Part shown: one piece after another, positions 51,397-60,992 of the stretch
Layout: the number at the start of each line of letters is the position of its first letter
Numbering within the stretch: position 1 is the stretch's first letter
Assembly: GCF_001485415.1 (NCBI RefSeq)
Contig: NZ_BCMQ01000001.1
Coordinates: forward strand, 248,001-312,000
Reading direction: 5' to 3'
From: Myroides odoratimimus
GTDB lineage: Bacteria > Bacteroidota > Bacteroidia > Flavobacteriales > Flavobacteriaceae
DNA length: 64,000 nt
Notes under the pieces: model-generated
Seen by the model: only the letters and a program-made list of their open reading frames with translations
Database searches by the model: none
Told to the model about the DNA's origin: nothing
Position numbers and translations under genes: made by a program

Positions 51397-52218
51397 ATGA
51401 TTAGAAATATTACTTTTTTCACTTATTTATTAGTTGCAATAAGCATAAGTAGTTGCTCCTCAGACAATACAACTGAAAACAACAAAACAATCACTGTATT
51501 AGAATCTTACAAAAAAATTACAACAGAAAACAACAATATTTTAATCTCCGAAATAACTTTTGAATACAATAAAAATGGTAATGTAATAAAACATTATACT
51601 GTAGATTATTTTAAGAAGAAAGGATATGAAAAGTTATTCTATCTAAATAAGTCAGAAACAAACTATACTTATAATACCTCTAACAAGCTTCTTCATTTAA
51701 TAGAAAAAGATTCATTAGGAAAAATCAAAGAAGATGATGCTTTAGTATACAATGACAAAGGAATCTTAACTAAAGTACTTTCGAATAAGTATAGCAACTC
51801 TAACTATGAATACAAAACGAACAGTAATAATCAAATTTACTATGTATATCCTATAGCTTCAGAAAATAAAAGTAATATAGAATACTTATATGATACAAAA
51901 GGCAATGTAACCAGTGTCAAATTAGAGGGTTCTACTCTACCAAGAGAAGAATTTACATATGATGAAGCATATAATCCCTTTAAGGATATGCCTTTAAACT
52001 TATCAGTATTAGAATATCGTACTGCATTTTCTCCTATTAGATATAACTATACCCCTTCTAACAATATAAAGACATATAAAGGTGTTTTCTATCCCATAGA
52101 GACCAAGGAATATCAATATAATAAAGATAATTATCCAACATATACTAAGAAAATAAATCACAATGAATATATAACTGAAGAGTTTTTTAACTATAAAGCA
52201 CTTACAGTAGAAAAATAA
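51397..52218 (+). CDS. Lipoprotein with YD-like repeats
   Basis: A 273-residue lipoprotein. The lipobox is ISISSCSSDN (Cys 20), with a SSDN export-like start. The body repeats YxxxGNVxxxxY units (EYNKNGNVIKHYTVDYF, YNDKGILTKVLSNKY, YDTKGNVTSVKLEGS), similar to DUF4595/RHS-like beta repeats. No enzymatic motifs are visible. It is likely a surface-exposed structural or binding protein. It is divergent from the barrel gene and 76 bases from mepB. Confidence 0.7.
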   Translation: MIRNITFFTYLLVAISISSCSSDNTTENNKTITVLESYKKITTENNNILISEITFEYNKNGNVIKHYTVDYFKKKGYEKLFYLNKSETNYTYNTSNKLLHLIEKDSLGKIKEDDALVYNDKGILTKVLSNKYSNSNYEYKTNSNNQIYYVYPIASENKSNIEYLYDTKGNVTSVKLEGSTLPREEFTYDEAYNPFKDMPLNLSVLEYRTAFSPIRYNYTPSNNIKTYKGVFYPIETKEYQYNKDNYPTYTKKINHNEYITEEFFNYKALTVEK

Positions 52219-52294
52219 TATGAAATAAAAGAGTTTAAATTTTCTAATGCCAATCATTTATAAACATAATAAAACGATAGATAAATATCATTAA

Positions 52295-52735
52295 ATGCTA
52301 CCTCATTACTATATAGAACAACTAAATAAAATATTAGGAAACTGTATATCTACTAGTATCTCAGATATACAGTGGGGTATAGAGAAAAATGATTATAACG
52401 CTTGTACTTTTACTCTAAATGATAAGAAATTTATATATAGAGAAGCTAAAGTAACACCTAAAAAGGTAGGTTATTTCGTAGCCATTTGGCAACGTGATTA
52501 TGAAGGGAAGACTATTCCTTATCATATTAAAGATGATTTTGACTATTTTATTATATCTACTCAACAAGGGTACTTTCTATACCCCAAAGAAGAATTAGCT
52601 AAACTTAATATCATCTCTACCGAACAAAAAGAAGGCAAAAGAGGAATGCGTGTCTATCCTAATCTAGAGGCTGAAATGAATAAGCAAGCTTTAAAGACTT
52701 ATCAATCTCACTTGCCTTTTTGGAATAATTTTTAA
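52295..52735 (+). CDS. MepB family protein
   Basis: A 146-residue protein resembling S. aureus MepB. Typical segments are YNACTFTLNDKKFIYREAKV, PKKVGYFVAIWQRD, FDYFIISTQQGYFLYPKEEL and KGKRGMRVYP-like KEGKRGMRVYPNL. Structures of MepB-like proteins suggest a nuclease-related fold, but the function is not established. There is no efflux pump or MarR regulator here, unlike in S. aureus. The gene ends 57 bases before the riboswitch promoter. Confidence 0.82.
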   Translation: MLPHYYIEQLNKILGNCISTSISDIQWGIEKNDYNACTFTLNDKKFIYREAKVTPKKVGYFVAIWQRDYEGKTIPYHIKDDFDYFIISTQQGYFLYPKEELAKLNIISTEQKEGKRGMRVYPNLEAEMNKQALKTYQSHLPFWNNF

Positions 52736-52792
52736 AGATTCTATAATAAAATACCATTAACAGAATAAATACTTTCCATTAAGCTTTTTTTA

Positions 52793-52966
52793 TATATTTG
52801 TAATCAGACTGGTTATCACTGTGATATGAAAAAGGGAATTAGGTGAAAATCCTAAACAGACCCGCTGCTGTAAGCTCATAAATAATAACGAATCTAGTTA
52901 TCCACTGTCGCATAGATGGGAAGGATATTCGTTATGAGTAAGTCAGAATACCTGCCATTCTAAAAT
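52793..52966 (+). promoter_or_regulatory. Cobalamin (AdoCbl) riboswitch with its promoter
   Basis: A -7 box TATATTTG (52793-52800) precedes the conserved riboswitch core: GGGAATTAGGTGAAAATCCT, then ACAGACCCGCTGCTGTAA, and further on AGTCAGAATACCTGCC. The P3-P6 region GGTG-AAAATCC and the B12 box are clear. It ends about 120 bases before the receptor gene. It should turn off the downstream genes when cobalamin is plentiful. Confidence 0.92.
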
Positions 52967-53086
52967 AAGTTTTGATGTTTTCGGGGGATGAAACATAAGG
53001 CGTTCTATGATATAGTCATTGGCAACAATGATTTTGACGCATTTATATCTACTCCAAATGTCAAAATCAACTAGCCAAAAACTAAT

Positions 53087-55156
53087 ATGACAAAAACAAA
53101 ATTACTAGTACTAACCACTGTGTTATGTATGGCGAATACTGCTATATATGCGCAGACACCTAAAGACAGTATCACTGCTCTAAATGAGATCGTGATACAA
53201 AAAGAAGTCTTTCGAGATCTTATACCTGTACAGACACTAGACGGAGCTAAACTTCAACGCCTTAATAGTTATAGCGTAGCTGATGCTCTACGATACTTCG
53301 CAGGAGTGAAGATCAAAGATTATGGTGGTATGGGAGGGCTAAAGACTGTAGACGTTCGTAATATGGGTACTCATCACGTAGGAGTATTTTATAACGGGGT
53401 ACAAGTAGGCAATGCGCAGAATGGAATCGTAGACTTAGGTAAGTTCTCTTTAGATAATATTGAGACTGTAACACTATATAATGGTCAGCGCAGTGCCATC
53501 TTCCAATCTGCTAAAGAGTTTGCGTCTGCTTCTACTGTATATCTACAAACTAAAAAACCTGTCTTCCAAAAAGGAAAGGACATAAATATATCAGCTAAAT
53601 ACAAGGCTGGTTCTATCCAATTAGTCAACCCTTCTGTACGCACAGATATCAAAGTAAACAACAATATTAGCACCTCTATCAGTGCTGAATACATCTATTC
53701 TAATGGTGATTATAAATTCAGACAAAAACGCCATAATATAGATGGTTCTGTAGCTTATGATACTATTGGTCATAGGCAGAATAGTGATATAGAGGCGTAT
53801 CGAATAGAGAATACATGGTTTGGAAAAACAGATAAAGATACTTGGCAAGCTAATTTATATTACTATCAATCAGATAGAGGACTACCTGGTGCTGTTATTA
53901 AGAAAAGTGATGTTACTCTTGAAACAGAGAATATCAATGAACGTCAACAAGACAAAAACTTCATGGCACAAGGAGAATGGACTAGATTTGTTTCAGACAG
54001 ATATCAATTCCAACTCAAAGGAAAATATGCTTATGATGAAATGCATTACTTATCGCGTAAGACGGTAGGCTTCGAAGGAGAAGAGGTAACTTATAATCCA
54101 CAGTTTGACAATACTTATTTTCAACAAGAATATTATCTATCTGCAGCACACCTGTACAAGCTTACTGATATATGGGATGTGTCTTTATCTACAGATTTAC
54201 AATACAATAAGTTAAACGCAACACGTAAGGGTCAAGGAACTCCGTTCTCTTATCCAGAACGCTATACATTCTTGACTTCACTTGCTACTTCTGTAAATCT
54301 AGGTAAAGTAAAGGCTCAGGCTAATATACTAGGAACATTTACAAAAGAGAAAGTACGTTATAACTTTGAGGCACCTGATCGTCAGTTTTGGGCACCTTCT
54401 GTGTTCCTAAGCTATAAACCATGGGACAATGAGAATTTAGTCATTCATTCATTCTATAAGTATATTTATAGACTACCTACATTTAATGACCTTTATTATA
54501 CCCAATTAGGTACAGCTAACTTAAAGCCTGAAGCATCTAGACAGGTTAACTTAGGTTTTACTTATAACAAACAGTTTCAACAGTCTCTTTTTGAAGAAGT
54601 ACATCTGTCTGTTGAATCTTATTATGCTAATATTACAGATAAGATTATCGCTACTCCTACTTCTAGTATGATGAGATGGATGATGACTAATCTAGGTAAA
54701 GTAGAGAACTACGGAATAGAAACTAACTTAGGTACTACCCTAAAAATCATGGAGGACTTAAAGTTAGGAGTAAATCTAACTTATGAATATACGGTTGCCA
54801 AAGACAAAAGCAAGACACTATATGGGACGCCTTCTTATTACGGAGATCAGATACCTTATGCTCCTTGGCATTCAGGGTCATCTATTGTTAGTCTAGATTA
54901 TAAAGATTGGGGGCTTAACTATAGCTTTATTTATGTAGGAGAACGCTATAATGGAAACAAAAACAATATCAAGCGAAATGAAATACAGCCTTGGTATACG
55001 CATGATATCTCCTTACTTAAAAGCTTTAAATGGCGACAATACCACTTTAAAGCAAGCATAGAGGCAAACAATATTGCTAATCAATATTATGAAGTTGTGA
55101 GTAACTTCCCAATGCCTGGACGTAACTTCCGTTTCACTTTAAGTTTTGACCTATGA
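53087..55156 (+). CDS. BtuB-like TonB-dependent receptor (cobalamin uptake)
   Basis: A 689-residue outer-membrane receptor. A signal peptide (residues 1-22) is followed by a plug domain (~30-150; LQRLNSYSVADALRYFAGVKI, then VDVRNMGTHHVGVFYNG and IETVTLYNG). A 22-strand barrel follows, ending in RFTLSFDL. The riboswitch upstream and BtuG-like lipoprotein downstream indicate vitamin B12 or cobinamide import. It needs TonB-ExbBD energy. Its ATG overlaps nothing; the stop overlaps the next gene's start by 4 bases (ATGA). Confidence 0.88.
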   Translation: MTKTKLLVLTTVLCMANTAIYAQTPKDSITALNEIVIQKEVFRDLIPVQTLDGAKLQRLNSYSVADALRYFAGVKIKDYGGMGGLKTVDVRNMGTHHVGVFYNGVQVGNAQNGIVDLGKFSLDNIETVTLYNGQRSAIFQSAKEFASASTVYLQTKKPVFQKGKDINISAKYKAGSIQLVNPSVRTDIKVNNNISTSISAEYIYSNGDYKFRQKRHNIDGSVAYDTIGHRQNSDIEAYRIENTWFGKTDKDTWQANLYYYQSDRGLPGAVIKKSDVTLETENINERQQDKNFMAQGEWTRFVSDRYQFQLKGKYAYDEMHYLSRKTVGFEGEEVTYNPQFDNTYFQQEYYLSAAHLYKLTDIWDVSLSTDLQYNKLNATRKGQGTPFSYPERYTFLTSLATSVNLGKVKAQANILGTFTKEKVRYNFEAPDRQFWAPSVFLSYKPWDNENLVIHSFYKYIYRLPTFNDLYYTQLGTANLKPEASRQVNLGFTYNKQFQQSLFEEVHLSVESYYANITDKIIATPTSSMMRWMMTNLGKVENYGIETNLGTTLKIMEDLKLGVNLTYEYTVAKDKSKTLYGTPSYYGDQIPYAPWHSGSSIVSLDYKDWGLNYSFIYVGERYNGNKNNIKRNEIQPWYTHDISLLKSFKWRQYHFKASIEANNIANQYYEVVSNFPMPGRNFRFTLSFDL

Positions 55157-56289
55157 AATTAAATAAAATAATATTCCTTGCTTTAGCATTACTAACATTA
55201 GTAAGTTGTCGCAAAGATGAGATGATATTCTTATCCGATAGTTCACAAGTATCTATTCCTGTTTCCACTAATAAATTCAGTGGTTTTTACCTGCTTAATG
55301 AAGGTAATATGGGAATGAACAGAGCGTCTATAGACTTATTTGAATATCACAACGGAACGTATACTAGAGATATCTTCTCAGAAAGAAATCCAAACATTAC
55401 TAAAGAACTAGGTGATGTAGGTAATGATATCAAGATATATGGTACTAAAGCTTATGCTACTATTAACGTATCAAACTTCATAGAAGTATTTGATGTAGAA
55501 ACAGGCAAACATATTAAGCAAATACATGTACCTAACTGTCGTTATTTAGCTTTTAAAGATGGTAAGGCGTACGTTAGCTCTTATGCAGGAAAAGTAGAGA
55601 TTAATCCAAATGCAGAACGTGGTTTTGTAGCGGAGATAGATACCTTATCCTTAGAAGTAACTAGACGAGTAACGGTAGGTTATCAACCTGAAGAAATGGT
55701 CATTAAAGGAAATAAACTATATGTGGCTAACTCTGGAGGATACCGTGTTCCTAATTATGATACTACAGTATCAGTGATAGACATTCCTTCATTTACAGAA
55801 ACCAAAAAGATAGATGTAGCCATCAACTTACATCGTATGCAAATTGATAAAGCTGGGGATATCTATGTTTCTTCGAGAGGAGACTATTATAATGTAGAAC
55901 CTAACTTATATGTAATAGACTCTAACTCTGACCAAGTGAAGCAGAAGCTTGACATACCTGTATCTAATATGACTATGGATGATGACAAGCTATACTACTA
56001 CGCTACTTCTTATAAACATAACACAGGAGGTAATAATGTGTCTTATGGTATCCTTAATACATTGACAAAAAAAGTTATTACTGATAACATCATCACCGAT
56101 GGCACAGAAAAACAAATACAGATACCTTATGGAATAGCAGTCAATCCTGAAACTAAAGAAATCTTCATGACGGACGCACAAGACTATATAGGAACAGGTT
56201 TTGTCTACTGTTTCTCCCCTGAAGGAAAACTTAAATGGAAGACAACAGGAGGTAATATACCTGCTCATATAGCATTCATTAAAAAATAA
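55153..56289 (+). CDS. BtuG-like cell-surface beta-propeller lipoprotein
   Basis: A 378-residue lipoprotein (lipobox TLVSCRKDE). Seven YncE/DUF5074-like propeller blades follow (GFYLLNEGNMGMNRASIDLF, IKIYGTKAYATINVSNFIEV, VYVANSGG-like LYVANSGGYRVPNYD, IAVNPETKEIFMTDAQDYI). This matches BtuG of Bacteroides, which binds cobalamin on the outer surface with high affinity and hands it to BtuB. Its start overlaps the receptor stop by four bases, so both are translated together. Confidence 0.85.
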   Translation: MKLNKIIFLALALLTLVSCRKDEMIFLSDSSQVSIPVSTNKFSGFYLLNEGNMGMNRASIDLFEYHNGTYTRDIFSERNPNITKELGDVGNDIKIYGTKAYATINVSNFIEVFDVETGKHIKQIHVPNCRYLAFKDGKAYVSSYAGKVEINPNAERGFVAEIDTLSLEVTRRVTVGYQPEEMVIKGNKLYVANSGGYRVPNYDTTVSVIDIPSFTETKKIDVAINLHRMQIDKAGDIYVSSRGDYYNVEPNLYVIDSNSDQVKQKLDIPVSNMTMDDDKLYYYATSYKHNTGGNNVSYGILNTLTKKVITDNIITDGTEKQIQIPYGIAVNPETKEIFMTDAQDYIGTGFVYCFSPEGKLKWKTTGGNIPAHIAFIKK

Positions 56290-56303
56290 ACCAATAACTT
56301 AAT

Positions 56304-57605
56304 ATGAAAACAAAAAGATTAAAACTAAGCCTAATAGCTACTCTATGCTTATCAGCTATTACTTTTTATAGCTGTTCTAGTGATGATTCATCTCCTGGTA
56401 CTCCGCCAATTGATCCAGTAGTTCCAACTGGTAATGTCTTAAAACTTGACTCTATATATCAAGTAGACCGAAGTAAATTAGTACTAATAAAACCAGAATT
56501 AAAACAGTTTACTAACCCTTCTATTTCTTGGAAAGTAATAAAGCTTAATGATATTAGTAAAGACTCTATAATTAGTGACCAACAACAGTTAGACTTTGTA
56601 ACTCTAAATACAGGAAACTATACTATTGAAATAGAAGCTAAAGATCCTAAATTAAAAATCAATCAACAATTTAATATTATTGTTAACAAAGAAAGTGTAG
56701 AATACAAAAAGCATATTACGAAAGTATTTGACTTCATGCCTTCTTATGGCCAATTCACTAATAAACTACCTGTTTATAACGTTGGAGACACAAAGGAAAC
56801 AATGATTAAGAAGGCTCAAGACGCAATAGCTAAAGATAAAGCTGGAATGATTTCTCTTGGTGGCTTTGGAGGTTATGTAGTATTTGGATTTGACCACACA
56901 ATTGTTAATGTTCCAGGAAAGAGAGACTTTAGAGTACTAGGAAATGCTTTTTGGGCTAGTGGCAACCCTAATCCAGAAGCTCCTGGTCGTGGAGGAAGTT
57001 GTGAACCTGGAATCATTATGGTAGCGTATGACAAAAATCAAAATGGTATACCTGATGAGGATGAATGGTATGAAATAGCTGGTAGCGAATATCATAAAAA
57101 AGAGACTATAAAGAATTACGAAATTACATATTACAAACCCGACCCAAATAAAGAACCTGTAAAAGATCCTAGTATCAATTGGGCTACTGATTTAGAATAT
57201 ATAAAATGGGAAGACAACCAAGGTAATAAAGGATGGAAACCTAAGAACACTTTCCACCAACAAAGCTATTTTCCAGAATGGCATACAGGGGACAAGATTA
57301 CCTTTAAAGGAACTAAGTTAGCCAATAATGCTAAAGATGAAAGCGGACAAGGTTCATATTGGGTATTATATTCATATCCTTGGGGATATGCAGACAACGC
57401 ACCTAATAATGATGACGAATCAGCCATTGATATCAATTGGGCTGTAGATAAAGATGGTAATAAAGTTAATCTACCAGGTATTGATTTTGTTAAAGTATAT
57501 ACAGGTATCAATCAAGAGTCAGGTTGGCTAGGAGAAGTATCTACAGAAGTAGCTGGTGCTATAGACTTACATGTTGAAGGAACCTCTATTAATACTAGAA
57601 AATAA
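56304..57605 (+). CDS. Surface lipoprotein of the cobalamin locus
   Basis: A 433-residue lipoprotein (lipobox ITFYSCSSDDS). An N-terminal PKD-like domain (residues ~45-130) precedes a larger domain with GFGGYVVFGFDHTIVNVPGK, FWASGNPNPEAPGRGGSCEP and DKNQNGIPDEDEWYEIAG (a calcium-loop-like motif), then PWGYADNAPNNDDESAIDIN. Such proteins recur in Bacteroidota B12 loci. It may bind cobalamin or analogues at the surface. Ligand not proven. It lies 14 bases after the propeller gene. Confidence 0.75.
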   Translation: MKTKRLKLSLIATLCLSAITFYSCSSDDSSPGTPPIDPVVPTGNVLKLDSIYQVDRSKLVLIKPELKQFTNPSISWKVIKLNDISKDSIISDQQQLDFVTLNTGNYTIEIEAKDPKLKINQQFNIIVNKESVEYKKHITKVFDFMPSYGQFTNKLPVYNVGDTKETMIKKAQDAIAKDKAGMISLGGFGGYVVFGFDHTIVNVPGKRDFRVLGNAFWASGNPNPEAPGRGGSCEPGIIMVAYDKNQNGIPDEDEWYEIAGSEYHKKETIKNYEITYYKPDPNKEPVKDPSINWATDLEYIKWEDNQGNKGWKPKNTFHQQSYFPEWHTGDKITFKGTKLANNAKDESGQGSYWVLYSYPWGYADNAPNNDDESAIDINWAVDKDGNKVNLPGIDFVKVYTGINQESGWLGEVSTEVAGAIDLHVEGTSINTRK

Positions 57606-57633
57606 TTAATTTCGAACAATACTAACATATATA

Positions 57634-58728
57634 ATGAAAACATACTTTACTAAGTTAAGTTCGATACTATTTTTAGGACTAACTTTACTAACAGCTTCTA
57701 TATTTACGAGCTGTTCTAATGATGACAATGTCCCTTATGTAATACCTACATTCAGTGGAACAGTTGAATCTGTAACTTTCGATGAAGTCACCATAGATCC
57801 TCAACTGAACATTGCTAATGCTGTCTACAGATGGAAAGACAATACTTCAGGAACTATTCTATCTAATGAACAAGTATTAAAGTACACATACAATACTCCT
57901 GGAACTAGAAACCTAATTTTAATAGTAGAGCAAGGAAACTCTCATAGTTATTATACTTATAAAGTTGATGTAGCTAAAAGCTATAATTATAACTACATTA
58001 CATTAGACCTTTCTACTTTCAATCTAGCTAATGGCCTGAATAAACAAGGAGGTCAAATATGGGGTAAGACTTATACTGATAAAGTACTATTACAACATCA
58101 GATATTCACCTTCTCTCACACGTCAGAATATCCAAATACTTGGGATGGTTTTACAGTATCTAATGTAAAAGACAATAAAAATTATAACCAAGAAGGATCT
58201 GCAGGTTTCATAGAGAACCAATGGGGCTCTATGGCTAAAGGAGGTACACAAGGCGAAGGCACACCTTTTATAATAGGGTATTGGGGATACTATATGAAAG
58301 ATTGGCAAGCAACACAAGCAGTATTTAATGAAAAGCAATACTCTAATTGGATTAAGATAGGAGAAGCTAAAGACAGTTACAAAGCTGTTAATGTAGATAT
58401 CTCTAACCATCCATGGCCATATTATGGAAACTTAACAGGAGATTCTTTTGCTAGAAAATTTGTCAAAGGAGACTACTTTAAGCTAATGATTTATGGAGTT
58501 GATAAAGACAATAAGATCAACCAAAAACCTGTTACACATTACTTAGCAGATTACAGAGGTGATGAATTAATCATGTCTAAAGATTGGCATAAAATAGACC
58601 TATCATCACTTGGTGAAGTAAGTTATTTAGTATTCCAGATGGAGACTACAGATGCAGGAGACTTTGGGCCAAATACATCTGTTTACTTCTGTATGGACAA
58701 CTTAACAGTTGATAAAATAGATAAATAA
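57634..58728 (+). CDS. DUF4465-type surface lipoprotein, first copy
   Basis: A 364-residue lipoprotein (lipobox SIFTSCSNDD). An N-terminal PKD-like domain (~33-110) is followed by a DUF4465-like jelly-roll: WDGFTVSNVKDNKNYNQEGS, FARKFVKGDYFKLMIYGVDK, LADYRGDELIMSKDWHKIDL and LSSLGEVSYLVFQMETTDAG. DUF4465 proteins are repeatedly found in cobalamin-regulated loci of Bacteroidota, some being vitamin-B12 binders (BtuH-like). Ligand is inferred from operon. It is similar to the next protein. Confidence 0.75.
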   Translation: MKTYFTKLSSILFLGLTLLTASIFTSCSNDDNVPYVIPTFSGTVESVTFDEVTIDPQLNIANAVYRWKDNTSGTILSNEQVLKYTYNTPGTRNLILIVEQGNSHSYYTYKVDVAKSYNYNYITLDLSTFNLANGLNKQGGQIWGKTYTDKVLLQHQIFTFSHTSEYPNTWDGFTVSNVKDNKNYNQEGSAGFIENQWGSMAKGGTQGEGTPFIIGYWGYYMKDWQATQAVFNEKQYSNWIKIGEAKDSYKAVNVDISNHPWPYYGNLTGDSFARKFVKGDYFKLMIYGVDKDNKINQKPVTHYLADYRGDELIMSKDWHKIDLSSLGEVSYLVFQMETTDAGDFGPNTSVYFCMDNLTVDKIDK

Positions 58729-58781
58729 TTAACTAAAGAACAACTACTAGAATAGTTCTTTAAATCTTTAAATAAAAAACT

Positions 58782-59588
58782 ATGAAAAAACATTTCTTAA
58801 GGCTAAGCACCTCTTTAATATTAGGGCTTACACTTCTTACTGCTACTACATTTACTAGTTGCTCTAGTGATGATAATAGCATACCATTAAGAGAAAGAGA
58901 ATCATTAAATCTTTCTTCAGTTCCTTTAACGCTAGATACAAAAGATGGCAAAATATGGAGAGAAACATTTGAAAACACACCTCTAGTTGTTTCTCCTTAT
59001 ACATTCAGTCATAAAGTAAATGATTTTAGTGGTGTTAAATATTGGAATGGCTTTACTGTATCCAACAGTACAGATAAAGAGGATCATAATGACAACTTTC
59101 CTACTTACATGTATGGTACAATGGCTGATAACACTACACCATTCTTAGTTGCTAACACTTCAGGAGTTCCATCAGACCTAAAGAAAGGGGATATTATAGA
59201 TACTGATAAAGCATTAACAGTAGTTACTCTTAAAGAGAGCTACTCTGCAGAATCAATAGAATTAGCATTAAGCCCATACACATATCACTCAACTCAAAGA
59301 GGAGATGCTTTTGCAAAGAAGTTTGTAAAAGGAGATTTCTTTAAAGTACTTGTTTATGGACTAGATAGTAATAAAGCTATTGCTACAGAACCAATAGAAC
59401 ACTTCCTGATTGATTATAGAAAAGAAGTTGGTAAGGTAAATATGGACTGGCAAAAAGTAAATTTAGAAAAACTAACTAATATAAAATACCTGGTGTTTTA
59501 TATAGATTCATCTGATAAAGGAGAATGGGGAGTTAACACACCTGCATACTTTACAGCTAAAAATCTTACAGTTTATAAAACCAATTAA
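58782..59588 (+). CDS. DUF4465-type surface lipoprotein, second copy
   Basis: A 268-residue lipoprotein (lipobox TFTSCSSDDN). It carries one DUF4465-like domain without the PKD-like part: YWNGFTVSNSTDKEDHNDNF, FAKKFVKGDFFKVLVYGLDS, FLIDYRKEVGKVNMDWQKVN and LTNIKYLVFYIDSSDKGEWG. It aligns closely with residues ~120-364 of the preceding protein, so the pair arose by duplication. Last gene of the riboswitch operon; a terminator follows. Confidence 0.75.
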   Translation: MKKHFLRLSTSLILGLTLLTATTFTSCSSDDNSIPLRERESLNLSSVPLTLDTKDGKIWRETFENTPLVVSPYTFSHKVNDFSGVKYWNGFTVSNSTDKEDHNDNFPTYMYGTMADNTTPFLVANTSGVPSDLKKGDIIDTDKALTVVTLKESYSAESIELALSPYTYHSTQRGDAFAKKFVKGDFFKVLVYGLDSNKAIATEPIEHFLIDYRKEVGKVNMDWQKVNLEKLTNIKYLVFYIDSSDKGEWGVNTPAYFTAKNLTVYKTN

Positions 59589-59596
59589 ACATCATT

Positions 59597-59627
59597 AAAA
59601 GGACTATGTACAATAGTCCTTTTTTAT
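59597..59627 (+). terminator. Terminator of the cobalamin operon
   Basis: AAAAGGACTAT / ATAGTCCTTTT with loop GTACA and a T run, 9 bases after the stop. Confidence 0.9.
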
Positions 59628-59662
59628 ACCTTGTTCTATCCTTTAGATTAACACACCTAATA

Positions 59663-60208
59663 ATGAACATCCAGATAATACAGTCACTAACTATGACTAC
59701 AGATATAGAACAATTACTTACAGAATACAATAGAGCTATACAAGCAGATTTAAGGCCATTAGACAACTCCATCAGCATAAGTCCTAACTCAAGTACAGAT
59801 AACGTCTCTAATGAAGCGTTACTATATATAGCTAAAGTGAATGGTACACTAGCAGGCTGTATCGCCATGCACAGACTTACTGATACGACATGTGAGATTA
59901 CTAATCTATATATACGCCCACAGCATCAAGGGCTTGGTCTAGGAAATAAACTATGCCAGCAGATCATACAACATATAGAATCACTAAACTACAAGAGAAT
60001 TTATGTAACTACTAGTAAAGCGCAACAGGGCCAGAACGCTATCTATAGAGAATATGGTTTTACCAAGTGTACACCTTATGTAACAGTGCCACATCCTAAC
60101 GCCATCTATATGGATTATATATTTGTCAAAGATGATTATATCCAGAATAACCTTTTAAAGGTAGCCTTAAGAATTTTTAAATATCGTAATAGAGACCAAT
60201 ACAGATAA
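59663..60208 (+). CDS. GNAT family N-acetyltransferase
   Basis: A 181-residue acetyltransferase. The acetyl-CoA binding site is LYIRPQHQGLGLGNKLCQQI (Q/RxxGxG/A), and IYREYGFTKCTPYV follows. Substrate is unknown. ATG 59663 is chosen; the frame is open from an ATG at 59606 that lies inside the upstream terminator, so a start there is unlikely. It is separate from the cobalamin operon. Confidence 0.82.
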   Translation: MNIQIIQSLTMTTDIEQLLTEYNRAIQADLRPLDNSISISPNSSTDNVSNEALLYIAKVNGTLAGCIAMHRLTDTTCEITNLYIRPQHQGLGLGNKLCQQIIQHIESLNYKRIYVTTSKAQQGQNAIYREYGFTKCTPYVTVPHPNAIYMDYIFVKDDYIQNNLLKVALRIFKYRNRDQYR

Positions 60209-60227
60209 GGATATAATAACAAAAAAG

Positions 60228-60376
60228 CTCTCCCGCACTAGGAAAGCTTTTCATTGGTCTAACTACTAAACCTTTAGTGCTTTCGCACTTAACAACACAA
60301 CTATTTTTAGCTCCTCTAATGTTAAACATTTAGAGGCCAAAAAAAACCTCCCAACTTCATGAGAGGCTCTTTTTTA
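60228..60376. repeat. tRNA-Asp spacer unit with terminator-like hairpins
   Basis: AAAAAGCTCTCCCGCACTAG...CTTTCGCACTTAACAACACA is repeated at 60508-60585, 279 bases later, as part of the duplication that includes the tRNA gene. A CCTC...GAGAGG hairpin with flanking A/T runs lies directly downstream of the tRNA on the minus strand. Confidence 0.75.
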
Positions 60377-60380
60377 TTGG

Positions 60381-60454
60381 CGGTCTGGACGGGACTCGAA
60401 CCCGCGACCCCATGCGTGACAGGCATGTATTCTAACCAACTGAACTACCAAACC
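60381..60454 (-). tRNA. tRNA-Asp(GUC), copy 1
   Basis: A 74-nt tRNA with acceptor GGTTTGG/CCAGACC (one G-U), discriminator G, anticodon stem CATGC/GCATG around CTGTCAC (anticodon GUC), and T arm GGTTCGAGTCC. CCA is encoded next to it (60380-60378). No -7 box is obvious upstream, so it may be read from copy 2. Confidence 0.97.
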
Positions 60455-60659
60455 AATATTCAATATTTTCTACGTGTTATTATCAAAAGTCAACAGTTGA
60501 TTAAAAAAAGCTCTCCCGCACTAGGAAAGCTTTTCATTGGTCTAACTACTAAACCTTTAGTGCTTTCGCACTTAACAACACAACTAATCTTTAGCTCCCT
60601 AAAAAACTTTAGAGGGCAAAAAAAGCCGTCCCACGTTGTGAGAGGCTCCTTTTCATTGG

Positions 60660-60733
60660 CGGTCTGGACGGGACTCGAACCCGCGACCCCATGCGTGACA
60701 GGCATGTATTCTAACCAACTGAACTACCAAACC
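60660..60733 (-). tRNA. tRNA-Asp(GUC), copy 2
   Basis: Same tRNA sequence, 279 bases on. CCA is encoded (60659-60657). A promoter is visible upstream: -7 box TACCTTTG (60779-60772), with TTTG 19 bases before it. Confidence 0.97.
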
Positions 60734-60884
60734 AGTGTTTTTTGTATTAAAGCTTAATTCTTTAACGGCGACAAAGGTAACTCTTTTTTTAAAACTTCCA
60801 AACTTTTTTAAAGTTTTTATTTTCTAACGAAGAGCGGATAAAAAAGCATCTCTATATTTCAAGAGATGCTAGTCTCCCCTTTTG

Positions 60885-60958
60885 CGGTCTGGACGGGACT
60901 CGAACCCGCGACCCCATGCGTGACAGGCATGTATTCTAACCAACTGAACTACCAAACC
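60885..60958 (-). tRNA. tRNA-Asp(GUC), copy 3
   Basis: Same tRNA sequence, 225 bases on. The bases after the discriminator read CAA, so CCA is not encoded, unlike copies 1 and 2. The upstream -7 box TATATTTG is at 60992-60985. Confidence 0.97.
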
Positions 60959-60992
60959 TTCGTCATTACTGCTTTAATGCGATGCAAATATA

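Noticed and set aside
53621..53848. 75-aa minus-strand frame inside the BtuB-like receptor gene
   Set aside because: It is a shadow of a strongly supported gene.
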